Shown here piece by piece: positions 17,570-24,121 of a stretch of DNA of 24,168 nt. This stretch comes from Phycisphaerae bacterium (GTDB taxonomy: Bacteria; Planctomycetota; Phycisphaerae; UBA1845; UTPLA1), in contig JAFGQA010000387.1 in assembly GCA_016935885.1 (NCBI GenBank), positions 1 through 24,168 on the forward strand. Direction: 5' to 3'. A program made the translations under genes and the position numbers. The notes under the pieces are model-generated. The model had not been told where the DNA came from, ran no database searches, and was given only the letters and a program-made list of their open reading frames with translations. Every line of letters begins with the position of its first letter. The first letter of the stretch is position 1.

Positions 17570-17728
17570 GCAGGCGCCCTCGTGTTGGCGGAGTGGAACC
17601 GCCGTTGATTATCGCTTCCCACCGCCCCTCGCGAAACAGTAGACCTGCGACATTTGTCAGATTATCGTCGTGACGTGCACCGTTTGCGGCGCCGGGCCCC
17701 GGGGCGTGGCCGTCGAACGAGACTTTCA

Positions 17729-18355
17729 ATGACCGATGAACCGCAGCGACACCAACTGGTTCGGCAAGCCGTTGCAGGCGACGGCGATGCCTTGCAGCGG
17801 TTGATCGTTCACTATCACGGCCTTCTTCAGGGAACCATCGAGAAACGGATGGAGGAGGCGCTGCGCCGCCACGTCGACGCGGAGGGCATCTTGCAGCGGG
17901 CGTATATCTCGGCCTTCAAGTCCGTCGAGGGCTGCTCCTTCGACGGGCCCGGCGGCTTCTACAAGTGGCTGGAGCGCATCGCGCTGGATCGCCTCAAAAA
18001 GACCGAGCGCGATCTCCGGCGCCAGAAGCGCGACGTCGGCCGGCAACTTGCCGAACCGCCCTCGCCCAGTTCGTCCGTTGCAGCCTGGGTCGATCGCATC
18101 TCCTCACACGGCCCGAGCCCGAGCCGGCAGTTGGCCAGGCAAGAGGCATCCGCCGCCTTGCTCTCCTCGATGGCGAGGCTCACGGACGACCAGCGTACGG
18201 TCGTGCGGATGCGGTTTCTCGAAGACCGGCCGGTGTCCGAGGTGGCCGCCGCGTTGGGCAAGTCCGAGGCCGCCATCTACACGCTCTGCACGCGCGCGAT
18301 GAGGAAGCTCGAGGAACTGCTCGTCTCGATCACAAGGTATCTCAGCAAGGCGTAA
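17729..18355 (+). CDS. ECF-type RNA polymerase sigma factor
   Basis: This 208-residue protein has a region 2 (about 15-105: the helical block around RHVDAEGILQRAYISAFKSV and YKWLERIALDRLKK) and a region 4 helix-turn-helix (about 150-205: LTDDQRTVVRMRFLEDRPVSEVAAALGKS). The variable linker between them is Ser/Pro-rich. Such sigma factors redirect RNA polymerase to a limited promoter set. No anti-sigma factor is adjacent. It is divergent from the PTS operon across about 160 bases. The start is taken at ATG 17729, just before the family homology; upstream codons from 17654 are Arg-rich and unlike the family. The ribosome site is weak. Confidence 0.85.
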   Translation: MTDEPQRHQLVRQAVAGDGDALQRLIVHYHGLLQGTIEKRMEEALRRHVDAEGILQRAYISAFKSVEGCSFDGPGGFYKWLERIALDRLKKTERDLRRQKRDVGRQLAEPPSPSSSVAAWVDRISSHGPSPSRQLARQEASAALLSSMARLTDDQRTVVRMRFLEDRPVSEVAAALGKSEAAIYTLCTRAMRKLEELLVSITRYLSKA

Positions 18356-18407
18356 GGCTTTCCAGCAAGACTGCCGGCCCGAACGTTCAGCCCACGGTCC
18401 CACCGGC

Positions 18408-18440
18408 AAGCCCACGGATTGCGATCCGTGGGCTTCTTCT
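18408..18440 (+). terminator. AAGCCCACGGA hairpin, possible terminator, repeat copy 1
   Basis: The arms AAGCCCACGGAT (18408-18419) and ATCCGTGGGCTT (18424-18435) form a perfect 12-bp stem with loop TGCG, followed by CTTCT. It lies 53 bases after the sigma factor stop and could terminate it, although the T run is interrupted. A half-copy of the left arm (AGCCCACGG) is at 18389-18397. A second full copy is at 20048, so it is also a dispersed repeat. Confidence 0.6.
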
Positions 18441-18650
18441 TGAAACCACGCGTTTCTCTGCCGTTCAAGCCTCGATGACCACACGGGCCCTGCCGCCGAG
18501 CGCTCCATCTCCTTGACGCCAAGTGGCCCCCCTCAGTCTCCCCTCAACCTGGGATTCTCCGATTCTGCGCGATCGATTCCGCCACGAACGGGAGTCGTGA
18601 TAGAAGAAGAGCGAAGCGATCGTGGGCGTTCCGCGGCAGGCAGGAGAATC

Positions 18651-18926
18651 ATGAAGACCTCACGAGACGACCTACCGGAACTCTTCAGCGACGCGAAGTG
18701 GCGGCAACTGGCCGATCGGCTCGACTTGACGCCGCGGCAACTGGCCGCCGCCCGGCTGGTATGTCGAGGCTGCACGACGCAACAGATCGCAGCCCGAATC
18801 GGCATCTCCCCCGACACGGCCCGCCTGCACCTTCGCAAGCTCTTCGCCAGGTTGGACGTACACGACCGAGTCGGCGTCGTCGTGCTACTCGTGCTGGCGG
18901 ACCGGAAGATCGGCGGCAAGGGCTAA
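18651..18926 (+). CDS. Small LuxR-type helix-turn-helix regulator
   Basis: This 91-residue protein consists almost only of a GerE/LuxR-type DNA-binding domain (about 25-82). It shows LTPRQLAAARLVCRG, then TTQQIAARIGISPDTARLHLRKLFARL. There is no receiver or ligand-binding domain, so the controlling signal is not evident. The ATG at 18651 has AGGAG four bases upstream; the longer open frame from 18513 is not supported. It is on the same strand as the sigma factor but separated by about 295 bases containing a hairpin, so it is probably transcribed separately. Targets are unknown. Confidence 0.8.
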   Translation: MKTSRDDLPELFSDAKWRQLADRLDLTPRQLAAARLVCRGCTTQQIAARIGISPDTARLHLRKLFARLDVHDRVGVVVLLVLADRKIGGKG

Positions 18927-19318
18927 AGACGCGCCGGCCGCATTACGCGGGGTGAATCATGGAAACCTACACGATCATGTATCTTGAACGGCGACGGCGA
19001 ATTCCGCGATACTGCTGGTTCTGCGAAAAGAGGCGTTTCGGGGAAAGAGGCATTCCGAGCGAATACGCGAATGCACAGCACCCGCGACGGCCCGCCGCGC
19101 CGCCACCCATCGCCTGCCACGCGGCTTCTAGACAATTGGGCGGGCTTTTCTGCATTGGCCAGTGCCGCAAACTGCGGTCGGAGCGTGAACGGTAATGCGT
19201 GACACAAGAGGCTCCGTATGTTCGGGGCCCGGACCTGTGTGTGACAGAACCTGCTCGCTTCGGCGAGGCACGACGGGTTTCTGAAACATGCGGCAAACAT
19301 CTTGAGGAGGATATGATT
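18927..19318. other. Intergenic region upstream of the lectin gene
   Basis: I see no convincing gene. Short frames open on both strands (for example a 78-codon plus-strand frame from 18959 rich in Arg and Cys) have no family resemblance or good ribosome site. A small hairpin with a TTCG tetraloop (CTCGC, TTCG, GCGAG at 19254-19267) lies about 36 bases before the lectin ribosome site and may be in its 5' leader. Confidence 0.5.
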
Positions 19319-19900
19319 ATGAAGAAAGTTTCAGCGATACTGGCAACAGTGGGCCTGCTGGCCTTGGCGGTGAGCAGCCAAGTGGTTGCTGATCCTGTCC
19401 AATGGACCGAAGAGGGGGGCAACGGGCACTGGTATGAGCTTGTCTCAGAGCCACCACAGAGCTGGCAAGATGCAAAGGCAGCAGCCGAACTGTGTCATTA
19501 TCTGGGCATGACCGGGCACTTGGCTACGATTACTTCTCCAGAGGAACACGATTTTCTGGTGGACGAGTTTTGGCAAAACAACGCAATGTGGGTGGGTGGT
19601 TGGCAAAACCACGATTCTCCAGATTACTCGGAACCCTCAGGAGGGTGGGAATGGATTGAGGTGCCATACCTGCCTGAACCTGAGCCTTGGGACTACACGA
19701 ATTGGGCTCCCACACAACCTGACAATTCTGGAGGAGAGGACTGCCTCGACATAAGCTCCACGCAAGGAAAATGGAACGATATGGGCTGTTCCACACCCTT
19801 GCCCTACGTTGTGGAGTATGCTCCTGAACCCGCCACGCTCTCGCTGCTGGCCCTCGGCGGGCTGGCGATCGTCAGGCGGCGACGGCGGTGCCGGGCGTGA
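19319..19900 (+). CDS. Secreted C-type-lectin-like protein with PEP-CTERM tail
   Basis: This 193-residue protein has a signal peptide (about 1-24). A C-type lectin domain covers about 30-168, recognisable by WQDAKAAAELC, LATITSPEEHDFL, WVGG, a Gln-Pro-Asp-Asn motif (133-136), Glu-Asp-Cys (140-142) and Trp-Asn-Asp (152-154). In animal lectins QPD and WND bind calcium and favour galactose-type sugars. The usual last cysteine is Val (PYVVE), so Cys59 lacks its normal partner. The C-terminus has PEP (169-171), a hydrophobic stretch and an Arg run, an exosortase-type sorting tail. The ATG at 19319 has GAGGAGG eight bases upstream. Base composition looks less GC-rich than its neighbours. Confidence 0.85.
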   Translation: MKKVSAILATVGLLALAVSSQVVADPVQWTEEGGNGHWYELVSEPPQSWQDAKAAAELCHYLGMTGHLATITSPEEHDFLVDEFWQNNAMWVGGWQNHDSPDYSEPSGGWEWIEVPYLPEPEPWDYTNWAPTQPDNSGGEDCLDISSTQGKWNDMGCSTPLPYVVEYAPEPATLSLLALGGLAIVRRRRRCRA

Positions 19901-19916
19901 TTCAGAAGGGCGCGAT

Positions 19917-19940
19917 GGGCCGAGAAGGGATTCTCGGCTC
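19917..19940. repeat. GAGAAGGGATTCTC-family palindrome
   Basis: GGGCCGAGAA and TTCTCGGCTC flank GGGA, starting 17 bases after the lectin stop codon. The stem pairs at nine of ten positions and has no following T run, so it is a dispersed repeat first and a terminator only possibly. Confidence 0.8.
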
Positions 19941-20047
19941 AGCATTGGTGACAGCATTCGGTGCTTCGTCGACATGCCGTTGATCGCATACACATCCTCG
20001 GCGAGTTTTGGACGGCGTCATCGCGTAAGGGATTGCACACGCTTCCC

Positions 20048-20075
20048 AAGCCCACGGACCTCGGTCCGTGGGCTT
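20048..20075. terminator. AAGCCCACGGA hairpin between convergent genes, repeat copy 2
   Basis: The arms AAGCCCACGGACC (20048-20060) and GGTCCGTGGGCTT (20063-20075) form a perfect palindrome. It lies 28 bases from the kinase stop and downstream of the lectin gene, where a bidirectional terminator would be placed. Compared with copy 1 at 18408, the inner stem bases differ but remain paired, and the flank (CTC, GAAA, CCACGG) is also shared. Confidence 0.6.
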
Positions 20076-20102
20076 CCTCTCGAAAGCCACGGCGGTTGTG
20101 GC

Positions 20103-22670
20103 TTACTCCTTCACGTACTTGCCGTTCCGTATGATCGGCTGCCAGTGTTCGTGCCAGAAGGCCTCGGTGCCGTCGAATCTTGCCGAGTCGGGGAAGAGGA
20201 CATCACACAGTTTGAGGTAGCGATCGAGGCGAAACGTCGGGCCACCCTTGCAGCCAGAACGACCAATGACCAATGTGAACCAGGGGCCGGTGCCGTCCTC
20301 CACGTCGCGTCGCGCGTTAGACACCGCAAACTCGGAACCGAAAGTACCAATTTCCTCGGGCTTCGGCTCCACTGGTTCTCTTTGCTCCGCATCGCCTTCG
20401 CCCGTTGCGACCGAAGCCGCTAGGTTAAGAAAGGCGTACGCATAGGGCCTCAACGAGGGGATGTCGACACGTGGGGTTCGCGGCGGGCCCAGCCCGTCCA
20501 TATCATCGGGGTCAAGGATCATCACCACCGCGACGTGATTCCACTTCGTTCGCGGTTTGTCCTCACCCGGAGGGGGCTCGTACGACTTAGGAGGAGGATC
20601 TCCGAAGCCGTCCAGTTTGTTGTTTGTCCCCCAGGCGATGATGGCGGGTCGTCCTCCTTCGAAGAAGTCGGGGATGACCCGAACGAAGTCGATGTTCCCC
20701 ATGTGCCAGAACGTCGGGCGAATCTCCCGCGTCCGCGGATCGACGATCGAGACCCGTGTGGGGTACTCGTTGAGATCACTGGCGACCACGACAATCTCGT
20801 CACCAGCTTGACCGTCCAGATCGGCCACCGCGAGGGTGCGACAGAACCATTGCGTGGGCGGGGCGCAATCCGGCCACTGCCTTGTTGAGGACAAGCCCAT
20901 GCCCCAGGGTTCGCCGCCGTCAGAGTCAAACGTGAAGAGGCAGTTGCCATCGAGCACGCGATTGGTGCCGGCCACGACGAGCTGACGCCCACTCCCGTCG
21001 ACGTCCACCAGCGCGGCACCGGCCACGTTGAACGCCTCGTCCTGAAACCGATGGAAGACCCTCCAAGCCGGATCATCATCGTGTCTCGCCAGGATCGTCG
21101 TCGTCTGTTCTCCAAGTGGAACGTCCTCGACCTTCACATCCGTGATAAGCGGCCTGGCTGCGCCGGCGACGGTGTCCGGTGGTCGCTCGATACGGCTCAG
21201 TAGCCACGCGCCACCGAAGAGCAGCACAAGCGCAACCAGGACAAGTGCCAAACTGCGAACTCGTCGGCGCCGTTTCTCCGGTGAGCGCACGCGCTCGCCC
21301 GCCCCCAAGGCTTTGAGCGTTTCAGCAGCCGACGCAAACCGGTCCTCCGGGTGCTTGGCCATCAGGCGCAGGGCCAAGCTGGCCAAGTGCGGGTCGGTGT
21401 CCTTGCTGATTGATCGCGGATCGGCGGGCTCCTCGTGAAGGATGCGGTGGATGACGGCGGACGGTGAGCCGCCGGAGAACGGCGGGCGGCCGGTGAGCAT
21501 CTCGTAGAGGACCACGCCGGCGGAGTACAAGTCCGTACGTTGATCGAGTTCAGCGTCTCCCCTCGCCTGTTCCGGGCTCATGTACTCGGGCGTCCCGAGG
21601 ACCGAGTCGGTCAGGGTCAGGCGCGTCTTGGCGGTGACCATCCGGGCGAGGCCGAAATCAGCAATCTTCAGAATTGACGATTGTAGATTGGCGATTGATG
21701 ATTCTGGATCGGCGATTGACGATTGCTCCGCGGTTGTCGGGCTTGCCGACTTCGGCTCGGGTGAACCGAGCCCGGAGCGCAAGCGACGGGTTGCTCGGCG
21801 GTGTTGTGCGGGGCTCGATGGGGACACCGCGCTGACGCTTGGGGTCCGGATTGCCGTGGTCGTCTGTCTGTCGAGCAGGAGGTTTGCGGGCTTGATGTCG
21901 CGGTGGATCAGGCCCGCCTCATGCGCGGCGGCCAGGCCGGAGAGCAACTGGCGGAAGATGTCGCGGATGAGGTCGGTTGGGAGTGAGGATCGAGAAGGGA
22001 TTCTCGATCCAGCGTCTTCCGCGGAGGGCGACGAGGAGGAGTCATTGGTGGGGTGCGCACCCCCCGACCAAGGTCGGGGGCTCTGGGATCGTGGGCTCTG
22101 GGGTCGGGCAACCCTTGGCTCTGCCGTTTGGCGGATCACGTCGGCCAGTGTCGGGCCCTCAATGTACTCCATAGACAGAAAGTGAACGCCTTGCTCCTCG
22201 CCGACCGCATAGACCGTGACGATGTTCGGGTGGCGAAGCGTCCCGGCGGCCTTTGCCTCGCGCGTGAAGCGTTCCAATGCGATCTTGTCAGCCGCGAGTT
22301 CCGGGCGGAGGATCTTCATCGCGACGGTGCGGTTGAGGCTCTTCTCGTAGGCCTTGACGACGATGCCCATGCCGCCGCGGCCGATAGACTCGATGGTCTG
22401 ATACGGTCCCAGGTTCGCCCGATACGCCGGATCATCCGACTTCGCCAGGACACCTCGATCAACCAGCGCCCTGATGTGTTCGTCGGGTGACTGCATCTCT
22501 CCCAACACGCCAAGATACCGGCGCAATTCATCCGCCAGATCCGGATGAGCAGCCAGGACCTCCGCCGCCAACACCGATTCTCCGCGCGCCCTGCGGCCGT
22601 GCAGTTCGCTGAGGATTCTCCCGATTCGAGCATCGCGAGATTCGCCGTTGGAAGTCTCCGGTTCGCTCAC
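20103..22670 (-). CDS. Transmembrane Ser/Thr protein kinase with repeat-derived catalytic-domain insertions
   Basis: This 855-residue protein has a cytoplasmic kinase domain (about 90-450), a membrane helix (about 472-492) and a 360-residue C-terminal part with FG-GAP/VCBS-like motifs (VDVDGSG, VADLDGQAGDE), probably outside the membrane. Kinase motifs are intact: GRGGMG loop (97-102), Lys119, HRDIKPAN (256-263), DFG (338-340) and GTPEYMSPEQ. Two low-complexity insertions interrupt it: about 45 residues before the helix leading to HRD (about 182-228), and about 66 residues between HRDIKPANLLL and DFG (about 268-333). Both coincide with DNA repeats. I set the start at GTG 22670 because GGAGG lies five bases upstream; the 36 codons upstream of it overlap a dispersed repeat. 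Confidence 0.87.
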   Translation of the reverse strand: MSEPETSNGESRDARIGRILSELHGRRARGESVLAAEVLAAHPDLADELRRYLGVLGEMQSPDEHIRALVDRGVLAKSDDPAYRANLGPYQTIESIGRGGMGIVVKAYEKSLNRTVAMKILRPELAADKIALERFTREAKAAGTLRHPNIVTVYAVGEEQGVHFLSMEYIEGPTLADVIRQTAEPRVARPQSPRSQSPRPWSGGAHPTNDSSSSPSAEDAGSRIPSRSSLPTDLIRDIFRQLLSGLAAAHEAGLIHRDIKPANLLLDRQTTTAIRTPSVSAVSPSSPAQHRRATRRLRSGLGSPEPKSASPTTAEQSSIADPESSIANLQSSILKIADFGLARMVTAKTRLTLTDSVLGTPEYMSPEQARGDAELDQRTDLYSAGVVLYEMLTGRPPFSGGSPSAVIHRILHEEPADPRSISKDTDPHLASLALRLMAKHPEDRFASAAETLKALGAGERVRSPEKRRRRVRSLALVLVALVLLFGGAWLLSRIERPPDTVAGAARPLITDVKVEDVPLGEQTTTILARHDDDPAWRVFHRFQDEAFNVAGAALVDVDGSGRQLVVAGTNRVLDGNCLFTFDSDGGEPWGMGLSSTRQWPDCAPPTQWFCRTLAVADLDGQAGDEIVVVASDLNEYPTRVSIVDPRTREIRPTFWHMGNIDFVRVIPDFFEGGRPAIIAWGTNNKLDGFGDPPPKSYEPPPGEDKPRTKWNHVAVVMILDPDDMDGLGPPRTPRVDIPSLRPYAYAFLNLAASVATGEGDAEQREPVEPKPEEIGTFGSEFAVSNARRDVEDGTGPWFTLVIGRSGCKGGPTFRLDRYLKLCDVLFPDSARFDGTEAFWHEHWQPIIRNGKYVKE
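21672..21727. repeat. Heptamer tandem array GATTGNN, eight units, inside the kinase gene
   Basis: Eight consecutive seven-base units occur: AATTGAC, GATTGTA, GATTGGC, GATTGAT, GATTCTG, GATCGGC, GATTGAC and GATTGCT. Read on the minus strand they encode a seven-residue periodic stretch (SSIADPE, SSIANLQ, SSI) ending just before KIADFG. Seven is not a multiple of three, so a change of one or two units would shift the frame. Confidence 0.9.
21736..21791. repeat. Hairpin repeats within kinase insertion 2
   Basis: GTCGG/CCGAC around GCTTG (21736-21750) is followed by GGCTCGG/CCGAGCC around GTGAA (21754-21772) and then CGGAGCGCAAGCGACGGG (21774-21791). From memory, the last segment resembles a motif frequent in planctomycete intergenic DNA; I could not check this. 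It encodes a Ser/Pro/Arg-rich loop. Confidence 0.55.
21987..22010. repeat. GAGAAGGGATTCTC-family palindrome inside the kinase gene
   Basis: GGATCGAGAA and TTCTCGATCC form a perfect 10-bp stem around GGGA. It encodes Gly-Ser-Arg-Ile-Pro-Ser-Arg-Ser at the end of kinase insertion 1. It is the only member of this family in the window that lies in coding DNA. Confidence 0.85.
22050..22080. repeat. Two adjoining palindromes inside kinase insertion 1
   Basis: GGGGTGCGCACCCC (22050-22063) is a perfect palindrome. CCCCCGACC and GGTCGGGGG (22061-22069 and 22072-22080) form a second perfect stem. They encode the Pro/Ser/Gly/Trp-rich insertion that separates the kinase hinge region from the helix before HRD. 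A GGGCTCTGGG-like direct repeat follows to about 22105. Confidence 0.75.
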
Positions 22671-22732
22671 GGGATCCTCCACTGTCCCTGCACTGCAAAC
22701 GGCCAACGTCTTCGCCGGCTGCGAAGAAGGCG

Positions 22733-22795
22733 GTAGCACCGGCGCGAAGGCCGGTAGGATCACAGTCGGGACGCCCACACCACAGTCCGGTTGCG
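22733..22795. repeat. ACCGGC/GCCGGT hairpin repeat, copy 2
   Basis: ACCGGC and GCCGGT flank GCGAAG at 22738-22755. Similarity to the copy at 7867 continues through TCACAGTC and GGGACGCC. It lies just upstream of the kinase start on the coding strand and overlaps the codons that would extend the kinase frame to an ATG at 22778, which argues against that longer start. Confidence 0.6.
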
Positions 22796-22964
22796 GCCGA
22801 AGGCTACACCAAGCACACTTGAGGATACCAGAAAACGGACTTCATTTCTCGGCCTTGTAGCGATTTCGACGGATTGAGTTTGCCCAGTGCTTCCCCGGCT
22901 GAGGCTGTGGTACTCTGAGCGCACAGTGCAGGGTCGGAGCACGATGGACACGCGAGGGAGTTGC

Positions 22965-24011
22965 CTACTTGCCGGCGAGAACGGCGCGCAGGGCCCCCAG
23001 GGCGCGGGCAATGCCATCGGGGGGGATGTCCAGGTGCGTAACCGCGCGGAGCCGGGTTGGCTCGAGTAGGGGACTGAATCGCACGCCGTGGGGGGCTAGG
23101 CGTTCGAGCAGGTCGGCCCGGTTCAGACCGGTGCCGGCGATGTCGAACATGACCATGTTGGTCTCGACGGCGTCGACGTTCACGTGGATGCCGTCGATTT
23201 CGGCCAGGCCCTCGGCGAGTTGCCTCGCCCTCAGGTGGTCTTCGGCCAGGCGTTCGACGTGGTGTTCCAAGGCGTACACGCCGGCGGCGGCGAGGATGCC
23301 GGCCTGGCGCATGGCGCCGCCGAACAGGTGCTTGTATCGCCACGCCTGTGCGATGAACTCGTCGGACCCGGCGAGGACCGCGCCCACGGGACAGCCGAGG
23401 CCCTTGCTGAGGTCGATCCAGCAGGAGTCGAAGAACCGGCAGTATTCGTGGGCGGGGGTGCCGGTGGCGACGACGGCATTCAGCAGCCGGGCGCCGTCGA
23501 GGTGCAGCAGCAGCCCGTGTCGGCGGGCACATTCGTCAACGGCCTGGACCGCCTCGATGGGCCAGATGCGCCCGCCCTTGAGGTTGTGCGTGTTCTCCAC
23601 GGAGACGAGTGTCGTCCGGGGGAAATGTGGATCGTTCGGGCGGATGGCACGCTCGACCTGCTCGGGTGTGAAGACGCCGAACTCCGTTTCGATCAGCCGC
23701 AGCATCGCCCTGCTGTGGACCGCCGGTCCACCTCCCTCGAAATGGGCTGGATGGCAGCTTGCCTCGAGGATGATCTCATCCCCGGGGCGGCAGTGGACTG
23801 CACAGGCGATCAGGTTGCACATGGTGCCGGTCGGCAGAAACAGGGATGCCTGCTTGCCGGTCAACTCGGCGACCATCTCCTGGAGGCGCCTGACAGATGG
23901 GTCCTCGCGCTTCTGTTCGTCGCCGACCTCCGCGTTGGCGATGGCGTGGCGCATGCCCGGCGTGGGCCGGGTCTGTGTGTCGCTGGAGAGATCGACTGGG
24001 AATCGATTCAT
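22965..24011 (-). CDS. ltaE: Low-specificity L-threonine aldolase
   Basis: This 348-residue PLP-dependent fold-type I enzyme cleaves L-threonine or L-allo-threonine to glycine and acetaldehyde in the cytoplasm. Recognisable elements are DLSSDTQTRPTPGM at the N-terminus, the FLPTGTMCN segment, a Glu-Ala-Ser-Cys-His-Pro-Ala-His stretch, LDGARLLNA with Asp172 that contacts the pyridine nitrogen, and DLSKGLGCPVGAV with Lys203 as the Schiff-base lysine. The length is normal and all key residues are present. ATG 24011 opens directly on the conserved N-terminus. It appears monocistronic, with about 290 bases to the kinase start downstream. It has no evident functional link to its neighbours. Confidence 0.93.
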   Translation of the reverse strand: MNRFPVDLSSDTQTRPTPGMRHAIANAEVGDEQKREDPSVRRLQEMVAELTGKQASLFLPTGTMCNLIACAVHCRPGDEIILEASCHPAHFEGGGPAVHSRAMLRLIETEFGVFTPEQVERAIRPNDPHFPRTTLVSVENTHNLKGGRIWPIEAVQAVDECARRHGLLLHLDGARLLNAVVATGTPAHEYCRFFDSCWIDLSKGLGCPVGAVLAGSDEFIAQAWRYKHLFGGAMRQAGILAAAGVYALEHHVERLAEDHLRARQLAEGLAEIDGIHVNVDAVETNMVMFDIAGTGLNRADLLERLAPHGVRFSPLLEPTRLRAVTHLDIPPDGIARALGALRAVLAGK

Positions 24012-24040
24012 GATGCAGAGCCCTCTGTTGGAGTGAGGGC

Positions 24041-24070
24041 ACTATACGCGAGGACGTGGCTGCCCGCCAA
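24041..24070 (-). promoter_or_regulatory. Candidate promoter for ltaE
   Basis: On the minus strand TTGGCG (24070-24065) and TATAGT (24046-24041) are separated by 18 bases and lie about 30 bases upstream of the ltaE start. The -10 is close to consensus; the -35 matches four of six positions. Confidence 0.45.
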
Positions 24071-24121
24071 CGCCGGCGGAACCTAGTACGGCGTTTCACA
24101 AATAGAACGACTGCACGCTCT

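Noticed and set aside
17600..17728. Paired GATTATCG motifs between EIIC and the sigma gene as an operator
   Set aside because: There are only two short copies with no symmetry or spacing that matches a known operator; this is not beyond chance.
16227..17729. 500-codon minus-strand frame that would fuse an Arg/Gly-rich N-terminus to EIIB
   Set aside because: The first 400 codons read the EIIC gene out of frame. EIIB has its own ATG at 16526 overlapping the EIIC end, and EIIC is intact in its own frame, so no frameshift needs to be assumed.
22969..24036. Plus-strand frame of 355 codons opposite ltaE
   Set aside because: It is antisense to a complete threonine aldolase with its catalytic lysine; the composition is Arg/Ser-rich.
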